Assembly: GCA_964534175.1 (NCBI GenBank)
Contig: CAZHNS010000028.1
Location: forward strand, 1 to 29,663
DNA length: 29,663 bases
Direction of reading: 5' to 3'
From: JAFGHJ01 sp964534175
Lineage (GTDB): Bacteria; Hydrothermota; UBA3072
Positions within the stretch are counted from its first letter, which is position 1. Each line of letters starts with the position of its first letter. Made by a program: the position numbers and the translations under genes. The notes below the pieces were generated by a model. That model was not told the origin of the DNA. It was given only the letters and a program-made list of their open reading frames with translations, and did no database searches. Shown here piece by piece: positions 24,058 to 29,663 of the stretch.

Positions 24058-24226
24058 TTATAAAAAAAACAAATTACCCTATCCACTTTACAATTAGGCT
24101 ATAATTTTTACCTTTCTAAATCTATATTTCTAAATTCTTAGAACTTCTTCAACGTTTCTGCTAAAATTTTATAAAAACAATATTTGAAAAATAAAAAACT
24201 ATTTATTTTCTATATTTATTTTTAAT

Positions 24227-24254
24227 ATTATAAGTATCTATTTTCTTTTGTCAA
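24227..24254 (-). promoter_or_regulatory. Promoter of the LolA-like/surface-protein operon
   Basis: On the minus strand a perfect TTGACA (24249-24254) and a perfect TATAAT (24227-24232) are 16 nt apart. The leader to the ATG at 24001 would be about 220 nt and contains a heptad repeat. No other clear promoter is seen before the five surface genes, so they may be one long transcript. Confidence 0.85.
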
Positions 24255-24286
24255 GTGTAAAATTGATACTCCTTATTAGCGCAGAT

Positions 24287-24313
24287 TAGGGTTAGGGTAT
24301 AGAGTGTAGAAAA
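24287..24313. repeat. Degenerate 7-bp repeat, TAGGGTA type
   Basis: TAG recurs at 24287, 24293, 24300 and 24307 (steps of 6, 7, 7). The stretch TAGGGTATAGAGTGTAGAA resembles the reverse complement of 20683-20698. Confidence 0.5.
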
Positions 24314-24367
24314 AGCGGATATCTTTTTATCCTTGTGTTTATGTGGCTCAGTGTAAGATATTTGTCT

Positions 24368-24386
24368 AAAAACCCTTGTGGTTTTT
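24368..24386 (-). terminator. Probable terminator of pckG
   Basis: AAAAACC (24368-24374) and GGTTTTT (24380-24386) form a 7-bp hairpin with a 5-nt loop, 20 bp past the pckG stop. The stem is weak and A/T-rich and its own 3' arm provides the T-run, so it could work in both directions. Confidence 0.55.
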
Positions 24387-24406
24387 CTTGGGTATAGTCT
24401 TCGCGA

Positions 24407-26278
24407 TTATTCTAATTCTTCCGGGTTAATATAATCCCCGTATTTTTCCTGTGCTGCGTTTAGCCTTTCTCTCTGTTCTTCTAAAACATCGAAAAGAATC
24501 TGCGGCGCGTCCATAACCTGTGTTTTGTAAATTTCTTCTATTCGGTCTATTTTCGCAAGATTCTCCTTTACTCTTATTTTGAACTGTTCATTGTAATCTT
24601 CTTCTTCGAAATTTTTATTTAATATTCCCTCGAAAAGTTTCTTTAGGTCTTCGTACTTTGGTATACGTCCGGTAGGGGCATCTATTGCACCTACATCCCT
24701 GTTCGCTCGGAGTTCCGCCCATTTATACCACACTTTTTTGTCTTCTCTTGAGTTAAGGAACTTACCATCCTTATCTTTAAGGAAGTAATTGACCGCAAAT
24801 ATGCTGGGTTCTTTTTCAAGTCCTTTTGCAAAATCAAGATTTGCATTGATGTAATCCCTTATTGGGATGGAGAGGAAATCGAGGTTCGACATGGGATTGA
24901 ATTTTCTTACCCCCTCTTTTCCTAGAGTTGCAGCGGTGGTTTCTGATTCTAGCGATGCTCCGTATGCAATTATACCGTGTGCCCAGTCGAAAGCTTCCTT
25001 TATAGGCACCCAGGTATCTGAATCTCTTCCTCCGTAAACCATACCTCCGACTTCAACACCTTTAGGGTCATGTAATGTCGGGTCAAGATTGTCGAAATTC
25101 TCAAGCTCGACTGTAAAACGGGCATTACGGTGTGATACGGTTATTTCTTTACCGCTTTCATCTTTTTCCCCTTTATGCCATTCCCCCGAGTGATTTATAC
25201 CTTTCTCAGGTGTTTCACCGTCTTTACCGATCCAGTGCACTCCTCCCTCAGGTGTCATTAAAATATTGGAAAATATTATTTCAGCCGGAGAGTGAAGAAC
25301 ATTCCAAATTATCGGGTCATCCTCGGAGTTGACTCCCATAATAATTCCAAATACGCCTTTTTCGACATTAACCGCTCTGACTTTTCCGTCTTTTTTTCTT
25401 AAATACGCAATATCGTCACCGACGACGGTCTCATTATCGAGCATAGAGGTGGAAGTTTTACCGCAAAGAGAGGGAAATGCGCCTGTAAAATAAGTAACTC
25501 TATTGTTTGGTCCGTGAACTCCCATAACCAGCATATGTTCAGTAAGCCAACCTTCTTTAGCGCCTCGGTTAATCGCAAGACGCATGGACAGTTTTTTAAG
25601 TCCGATTGTATTACCACCGTATTGAGTGTTGGCACTGTATACTACATTCTCTTCAATATCTATATATACCCTGCGTTTATCAAGATTTTTACTTGTATTT
25701 CTTTCGTCTAACTCACCTGCAGAATGAACTATTTTAAAAAAACGGGCGTTTCTGCCCTGACGTACGAATTCTTCGAACCCCTGCCGGTAAAGCAAATCTT
25801 CACTATGAGCAACATATGCAGAGTCGGTCATCTGCATAACAGGTTGCGAGAAATCTGAGTTGGTTGGACCCAGGCAAAAGAATCGAATATATACTTCTTT
25901 TCCCTTCATTATATCTTTCATAATTTCGTGTATTTCATCAAGGGATTCCTTTCTGGGAGCTGTGTTTATTGCTTTGTCCAGTCTTACCCCTTCCCCCAGC
26001 AATATTTTTGTATTCTGCTTGTCCCTGGCCTGGTCATTATAATTGTCGAAATGAATTGTATGATTGGAAGCTGCAAGCTCTATTTCTTCTCCGTTTTTTA
26101 CGGATATTTCTCTTATGTCTTTAATATCTTCTTCTGAGTCTGAACAAACAAACACTTTTTGAGGATTACAATGATCTAAATATTTTGCGATAAAATCATG
26201 CAGTTCGGGATTATCGATTCTCATTAGTTTTTCGTATTGCTTGCTTTCCAGTTTTTCTTTTAAAACATTCGAAGACAC
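24407..26278 (-). CDS. pckG: GTP-dependent phosphoenolpyruvate carboxykinase
   Basis: Interconverts oxaloacetate plus GTP with phosphoenolpyruvate, CO2 and GDP: the entry step of gluconeogenesis, or a carboxylating step in anaerobes. It has 623 residues, normal for the GTP class. Motifs: the P-loop FPSLCGKTSTSML with the class-typical reactive Cys (C272), VVGDDIAYLRKKDG as the second metal/nucleotide motif, and GVHGPNNRVTYFTGAFPS. The P-loop differs from the usual ACGKTN by Leu and Ser. The GTG start follows AGGGGG. It has its own promoter 105-132 bp upstream and a terminator directly behind. Confidence 0.94.
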   Translation of the reverse strand: MSSNVLKEKLESKQYEKLMRIDNPELHDFIAKYLDHCNPQKVFVCSDSEEDIKDIREISVKNGEEIELAASNHTIHFDNYNDQARDKQNTKILLGEGVRLDKAINTAPRKESLDEIHEIMKDIMKGKEVYIRFFCLGPTNSDFSQPVMQMTDSAYVAHSEDLLYRQGFEEFVRQGRNARFFKIVHSAGELDERNTSKNLDKRRVYIDIEENVVYSANTQYGGNTIGLKKLSMRLAINRGAKEGWLTEHMLVMGVHGPNNRVTYFTGAFPSLCGKTSTSMLDNETVVGDDIAYLRKKDGKVRAVNVEKGVFGIIMGVNSEDDPIIWNVLHSPAEIIFSNILMTPEGGVHWIGKDGETPEKGINHSGEWHKGEKDESGKEITVSHRNARFTVELENFDNLDPTLHDPKGVEVGGMVYGGRDSDTWVPIKEAFDWAHGIIAYGASLESETTAATLGKEGVRKFNPMSNLDFLSIPIRDYINANLDFAKGLEKEPSIFAVNYFLKDKDGKFLNSREDKKVWYKWAELRANRDVGAIDAPTGRIPKYEDLKKLFEGILNKNFEEEDYNEQFKIRVKENLAKIDRIEEIYKTQVMDAPQILFDVLEEQRERLNAAQEKYGDYINPEELE

Positions 26279-26382
26279 AATTATCCCCCTTTCTTAATTA
26301 TATTTTTCGGGAGGCTGGAATAACATTGAATATAAATCAGGTTTTAATGAATGTTCTCTCATCCTATTTTTAACCCTTGGGG

Positions 26383-26410
26383 ATGATAATGGGTTTTTCT
26401 AATCTGTCAA
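26383..26410 (-). promoter_or_regulatory. Promoter of pckG
   Basis: On the minus strand TTGACA (26405-26410) and TATCAT (26383-26388) are 16 nt apart, leaving a leader of about 98 nt before the GTG. The -10 sequence is the same as that of maf. It lies in the 322-bp gap 26279-26600, which otherwise holds two heptad arrays and the tRNA-Pro promoter. Confidence 0.8.
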
Positions 26411-26420
26411 GGGGGAAATC

Positions 26421-26455
26421 TGAGTCTTGAGTCATGGGTCGAGCGTCCTGAGTCA
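26421..26455. repeat. Degenerate 7-bp tandem repeat, consensus TGAGTCN
   Basis: GTC recurs at 26424, 26431, 26438, 26445 and 26452, exactly 7 bp apart, in five units of which three begin TGAGTC. It forms an inverted pair with the GAC array at 26504-26538. Confidence 0.82.
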
Positions 26456-26503
26456 CAACAAAATTCTTAACCTTCATTTGGGACTTGGTGGGATGGTCTT
26501 TTT

Positions 26504-26538
26504 GACTATCGACACAAGACTCATGACACATGACCACC
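26504..26538. repeat. Degenerate 7-bp tandem repeat, consensus GACNCAN (inverse of the preceding array)
   Basis: GAC recurs at 26504, 26511, 26518, 26525 and 26532, exactly 7 bp apart. On the minus strand this is the same GTC heptad as 26421-26455, so the two arrays face each other across about 48 bp. Confidence 0.82.
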
Positions 26539-26564
26539 TAGTTAGACTCCGTTTCGGTTCCCCC

Positions 26565-26592
26565 TTGCAGATGAGGTGTTTTTTTGTATATT
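26565..26592 (+). promoter_or_regulatory. Promoter of the tRNA-Pro(GGG)-led operon
   Basis: TTGCAG (26565-26570) and TATATT (26587-26592) are 16 nt apart; the tRNA starts 9 nt after the -10 box. The -10 sequence is the same as at tRNA-Arg. Confidence 0.75.
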
Positions 26593-26600
26593 CAGGATAA

Positions 26601-26675
26601 CGGGGCGTAGCGCAGTTTGGTTAGCGCGCCAGAATGGGGTTCTGGAAGTCGGTGGTTCAAATCCACTCGCCCCGA
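26601..26675 (+). tRNA. tRNA-Pro (anticodon GGG)
   Basis: The acceptor stem CGGGGCG pairs with CGCCCCG (26668-26674) and the discriminator is A. The anticodon stem CCAGA/TCTGG encloses loop ATGGGGT, giving anticodon GGG (reads CCC and CCU). C1 is the proline tRNA hallmark. CCA is not encoded. Four protein genes follow on the same strand, ending in a second tRNA-Pro. Confidence 0.97.
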
Positions 26676-26713
26676 CATTATTAGTTTTATGAGGGGACAA
26701 TTTGCTCTTTTAA

Positions 26714-27547
26714 ATGAATTTTCTATTTTTATTTTTAAAGTTTTTGGGAAGTTTTTTACCTAAAGGTTTAGGAGACCTCATCGCCAGGGTTTCTGCGCGT
26801 TTATCATATACTTTTATATATAAAAAAGGGCTTCGCAATCATCTCTCAAATCTTAAAATCGTTTTCAAAGATAAAGACGAAAAAGAACTTCTTGAAATGT
26901 CAAAAAGAGCAGGTATGAATCTTGCCGTTTGTCTCTATGAACAGCTTTTAATGGGTAGGCTTATGAACAAAAGGAACTATCATAAATTTGTAACAGACGA
27001 AAATTTTCATAATCTTTACAATGCATATAAGGAAGATAAGGGAGTTATTTTGTTAACCGGCCATATAGGTAATTACGAATGGGGTGCTTCTCTTATTGGG
27101 TATATGGGCTTCAAGGTATCGGTTATTTCAATAGAATACAGGACGGAACTTATAAGAGATATTTATGAAGACAACAGAAGAAGAGCCGGAATAGGAGTTT
27201 TTTATGTAAGGAGAAGTTTTTCCGGACCGGTTAGATTTTTAAAAAATAAAGGGCTTCTTGCGATTGCCGGAGACAGAAATTTTGAAGGCTCGGCGGAAAC
27301 CGTAAAAATGTTTGGTAAAGATGTAGAAATTCCGAAAGGCGGTTTTTTCCTTGCTTCAAAATTAGGAGTCCCCGTGGTAGTAGGGTTCGGCCCCAGAGAA
27401 AAAGATGGTCGTTATCATGTTTATCTTGAGAAACCATTTAAGGTAAAAGAAGGTGAAATTGATAAGGCAATAAAAAAATATGTTGAATTACTGGAGAAAT
27501 ATATTAAAAAATATCCGGATCAATGGCTTTTATTTGATAAATTATGA
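26714..27547 (+). CDS. LpxL/HtrB-family acyltransferase (lipid A type)
   Basis: 277 residues. The catalytic HX4E motif of lysophospholipid/lipid A acyltransferases is HIGNYE at 117-122. Later family segments are LLAIAGDRNFEGS, where a lipid A enzyme usually has 'DQ', and IPKGGFFLASKLGVPVVVGF, with PDQWLLFDKL at the end. The N-terminus is hydrophobic (MNFLFLFLKFLGSFL), fitting an inner-membrane enzyme that adds secondary acyl chains to lipid A or a related lipid. An in-frame TAA directly before the ATG fixes the start. It lies 38 bp behind tRNA-Pro(GGG) and overlaps the next gene by 4 bp. Confidence 0.88.
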   Translation: MNFLFLFLKFLGSFLPKGLGDLIARVSARLSYTFIYKKGLRNHLSNLKIVFKDKDEKELLEMSKRAGMNLAVCLYEQLLMGRLMNKRNYHKFVTDENFHNLYNAYKEDKGVILLTGHIGNYEWGASLIGYMGFKVSVISIEYRTELIRDIYEDNRRRAGIGVFYVRRSFSGPVRFLKNKGLLAIAGDRNFEGSAETVKMFGKDVEIPKGGFFLASKLGVPVVVGFGPREKDGRYHVYLEKPFKVKEGEIDKAIKKYVELLEKYIKKYPDQWLLFDKL

Positions 27548-28221
27548 AAGAAGAATTTTTAATAATAATACCCGCTTTTAACGAAGAGAAAAGGTTGGGT
27601 GGTTTACTTAGGAGAATATCTTCCATTCGCTCTCTAAAAAATGTCTTAGTGGTTGATGATGGGTCTGTTGACAAAACCGCAATTATCGCAGAGAAAGCCG
27701 GCAGCAAAGTATTGAAACAGAATATAAATCAAGGTAAAGGCGTAGCTCTCCGAACTGGTTTTGACTTTGCCGTTAGAAATAATTATGATGCGGTTATAAC
27801 TATGGATGCGGATGGGCAGCATGCCCCCGATGAATTACCATTATTCCTTAATTACTATAAAAAATTTAAACCTGATTTAATTATTGGAACGAGAAAACAA
27901 AACTTATCCGAGATGCCTTTCTTACGTTTTTTGGTTAATAAAACCACCTCCTTGGTGACTTCTATTCTTGCCGGAATCAGAGTAAATGACAGTCAATCGG
28001 GATACCGCCTTATAACGAGTTTTTTAATAAAAAAAATAAATTTAGAGACCAGTCGTTTTCAGATGGAAACAGAAATAATTGTTAAAGCCGCAAAAGCAGG
28101 CTTCTCTATAGGTGAAGTGCCCATTAAGACTATATATTTTGAGAATTTTAAGAGTCACATAAATCCGTTTACTGACACCTTTAGATTTATCAGACTTGTT
28201 TTACGTTTGCTATGGCGTTAA
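27544..28221 (+). CDS. Family 2 glycosyltransferase, dolichyl/polyprenyl-phosphate sugar transferase-like
   Basis: 225 residues with a GT-A fold: IIIPAFNEEKRL at 7-18, VLVVDDGSVDKT at 34-45, INQGKGVALRTGF, and the DxD motif in TMDADGQHAPDEL (D88, D90). NDSQSGYRLIT and FQMETEIIVKA are typical of the polyprenyl-phosphate mannose/glucose synthase branch. No membrane segments follow the catalytic domain. It overlaps the acyltransferase by ATGA and surE by 10 bp, which ties it to envelope synthesis. Confidence 0.9.
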   Translation: MKEEFLIIIPAFNEEKRLGGLLRRISSIRSLKNVLVVDDGSVDKTAIIAEKAGSKVLKQNINQGKGVALRTGFDFAVRNNYDAVITMDADGQHAPDELPLFLNYYKKFKPDLIIGTRKQNLSEMPFLRFLVNKTTSLVTSILAGIRVNDSQSGYRLITSFLIKKINLETSRFQMETEIIVKAAKAGFSIGEVPIKTIYFENFKSHINPFTDTFRFIRLVLRLLWR

Positions 28222-28955
28222 TACTTGTTTCAAACGATGATGGGATAGATGCTTTAGGGTTAAAGACTCTCCGGGAAGCAGTAAAGGACTTGGGAGAAGT
28301 AATCGTGTTTGCTCCAGAGGGGCAGAGAAGCGGTTCAAGCCATTCTCTTACTATACATAAAAGTATAAAAGTAAAGCAAATTGACGAAAACACCTACTCT
28401 ACGGATGGAACTCCTACGGATTGTATCCTGTACAGCGTACGAGGTATTCTAAAAAGAAGACCCAATATTGTACTTGGAGGCATTAACCAGGGAGCTAATC
28501 TTGGAAGTGATGTTTCCTATTCCGGTACAGTCGCTGTTGCCATGGAAGGAACTTTGATGGGAATTCCTTCAGTTGCTTTTTCTCAGATCGATTTCAAAAA
28601 TTCTTTTAATCCTGATTTTGCCAAAAAAGTAGCACATTGGATAACACGACAAATCATAAAAGAAAGTTTGCCTGAGGGAGTTTTTTTGAATGTTAATTTA
28701 CCTCCGGGGCCCAATGGCAAATTAAAAATAACATGCCTCGGAAACAGAATTTATCGGGACGAGATTGTAAAAGTTAAGGAAAAAAAGGGAGAACTTACAT
28801 ACTCTTTGGACGGAGAAAGTCCAACCTGGGTTTCAAGCCCTAACTCGGATTTTGATGCTGTACATGACGGATTTGTTTCCGTTACACCCATCCACATGGA
28901 GTATACCGATTTCGCCATGATTGAAAAATTGCGTCCATGGGAGGAAAATTATTAG
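28212..28955 (+). CDS. surE: 5'/3'-nucleotidase SurE
   Basis: Dephosphorylates nucleoside monophosphates, linked to survival in stationary phase. It has 247 residues. The metal-binding start ILVSNDDGIDALGL (D9, D10), the S40 region EGQRSGSSHSLT, and GGINQGANLGSDVSYSGTVAVAMEG are all present. It begins inside the end of the glycosyltransferase gene and ends in a TAG that overlaps the proposed pcm start. surE-pcm is a widespread pair in bacteria. Confidence 0.96.
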   Translation: MALILVSNDDGIDALGLKTLREAVKDLGEVIVFAPEGQRSGSSHSLTIHKSIKVKQIDENTYSTDGTPTDCILYSVRGILKRRPNIVLGGINQGANLGSDVSYSGTVAVAMEGTLMGIPSVAFSQIDFKNSFNPDFAKKVAHWITRQIIKESLPEGVFLNVNLPPGPNGKLKITCLGNRIYRDEIVKVKEKKGELTYSLDGESPTWVSSPNSDFDAVHDGFVSVTPIHMEYTDFAMIEKLRPWEENY

Positions 28956-29598
28956 CTACGAGTATCAACGCAAAAAGATGGTCGAAAATCAAATAAAAAA
29001 GAGAGGTGTTACGGATAAGAATGTTCTGTCCGCGATGGAAGAAGTTCCAAGACATGAATTTGTCGCAGAAGGGCTAAAAGGAGTAGCCTATCAGGATGGC
29101 CCGCTTCCGATTGGAATGGATCAAACAATATCTCAGCCTTATATTGTTGCTCTGATGACAGAACTTCTCGATGTGTCAGAAGAACATAAGGTTCTTGAAG
29201 TCGGAACCGGTAGCGGATACCAGGCCGCCGTAATTTCACACCTTGCGATGAGTGTTGTTAGCGTGGAAAGAATCCCGGAACTTTACAAAAAAGCAAAAAA
29301 GACCTTGCGAAAATTGGGTTACAATAATATAACTGTAGTGATGGCAGATGGTAGTATCGGTTATAAAGAATTTTCACCTTATGACAGGATAATTGTCACA
29401 GCCGCTTCTCCTTCTGTTCCGGATGAATTAATTGAACAATTGGCAGATAACGGCAAACTGGTGATTCCGGTTGGGGGTAAGTTCACTCAACAACTGGTTG
29501 TCTTAAAAAAAGAAGCGGGGAAAACAATTAAAACCGATAGTATCGGTGTAAGATTTGTACCCCTAAAGGGTAAAAAAGGATGGGAAGACGGGGCGTAG
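28951..29598 (+). CDS. pcm: Protein-L-isoaspartate O-methyltransferase
   Basis: Repairs isoaspartyl residues in aged proteins using S-adenosylmethionine. Motifs: AMEEVPRHEFV, QTISQPYIVALM, VLEVGTGSGYQAAV (SAM site) and YDRIIVTAASPSVP. Start choice: homology begins at YEYQRKKMV, before the first ATG (28978). GGGAGG at 28939-28944 lies 6 nt before an ATT at 28951, so initiation at AUU is proposed; a TTG at 28921 is the alternative but has no ribosome site. The product is 215 residues. The stop TAG (29596-29598) and the last codons lie in the first 10 nt of tRNA-Pro(CGG). It overlaps the surE stop by 5 bp. Confidence 0.92.
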   Translation: MSYEYQRKKMVENQIKKRGVTDKNVLSAMEEVPRHEFVAEGLKGVAYQDGPLPIGMDQTISQPYIVALMTELLDVSEEHKVLEVGTGSGYQAAVISHLAMSVVSVERIPELYKKAKKTLRKLGYNNITVVMADGSIGYKEFSPYDRIIVTAASPSVPDELIEQLADNGKLVIPVGGKFTQQLVVLKKEAGKTIKTDSIGVRFVPLKGKKGWEDGA

Positions 29599-29663
29599 CG
29601 CAGCTTGGTTAGCGCGCCTGCTTCGGGAGCAGGAGGTCGGTGGTTCAAATCCACTCGCCCCGA
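29589..29663 (+). tRNA. tRNA-Pro (anticodon CGG)
   Basis: The acceptor stem CGGGGCG (29589-29595) pairs with CGCCCCG near the end, and the discriminator A is the last base of the window. The anticodon stem CCTGC/GCAGG encloses loop TTCGGGA, giving CGG (reads CCG). It is nearly the same as tRNA-Pro(GGG) outside the anticodon arm. No promoter lies close; its 5' end is inside pcm, so it must be cut from the pcm message. Whether CCA is encoded cannot be seen. Confidence 0.96.

Noticed and set aside
16217..24060. CRISPR array or IS ends from the many short repeats
   Set aside because: The period is 7 bp with no spacer/repeat alternation, and no cas or transposase genes are present.
26601..29663. 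The two nearly identical tRNA-Pro genes as ends of an integrated element
   Set aside because: The 3 kb between them are ordinary envelope and repair genes without integrase or mobility genes, and the tRNAs differ in the anticodon arm as true isoacceptors do.

Overview
The window reads like a chromosome segment of an AT-rich, Gram-negative, probably anaerobic bacterium from a poorly cultured lineage. Candidate division WOR-3 (Stahlbacteria) or a relative is my best guess, based on protein flavour only. The hints are an archaeal-type phosphoglycerate mutase, a GTP-dependent PEP carboxykinase, a flavodiiron protein, a PF04008 adenosine-specific kinase, an LpxL-type acyltransferase (diderm envelope) and secreted beta-propeller proteins ending in a type IX-like sorting domain. 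The tRNA genes whose 3' ends are visible do not encode CCA.

Layout. (1) 6-672, minus strand: promoter, tRNA-Arg(ACG), tadA, tRNA-Ser(CGA). TadA makes inosine in exactly that tRNA-Arg, and its stop codon lies inside the tRNA-Ser. (2) 935-5353, minus strand: an autoregulated ArsR-type repressor, a radical SAM protein and apgM, followed by a YVTN propeller gene broken by one in-frame TAA. (3) 5405-10039, plus strand: FMN riboswitch, terminator, ribD-ribE-ribBA-ribH, nusB and a metallophosphoesterase, nearly all overlapping. (4) 10080-16216, plus strand: maf, mtnA, an envelope protein, a ComEA-like protein, adenosine-specific kinase, a dUTPase-like protein, arsC, pncA and a flavodiiron protein. 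This is a tightly packed nucleotide/NAD salvage and redox cluster. (5) 16217-24254, minus strand: a surface-protein region with a LolA-like protein and two copies of a 'secreted propeller plus lipoprotein' pair. Two of its genes carry a single lesion each. (6) 24368-26410, minus strand: pckG with its own promoter and terminator. (7) 26565-29663, plus strand: promoter, tRNA-Pro(GGG), acyltransferase, glycosyltransferase, surE, pcm, tRNA-Pro(CGG). The pcm stop codon again lies inside the tRNA.

Three things stand out. First, two unrelated operons are bracketed by tRNAs, and in both the last protein gene takes its stop codon from the body of the downstream tRNA. RNase P maturation would therefore cut the stop codon off the mRNA. 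Second, nearly all longer intergenic stretches around the surface genes and tRNA operons consist of degenerate tandem repeats with a 7-bp period and a different consensus at each site. Third, the three clear gene lesions (TAA, TAG, and a frameshift in a 9-G run) all fall in secreted or surface propeller-type genes, while about 25 other genes look intact.

Promoters can be recognised by eye. Six of them have a 16-nt spacer between a TTGACA-like and a TATAAT-like box. All assignments come from reading the sequence; no database search was run.
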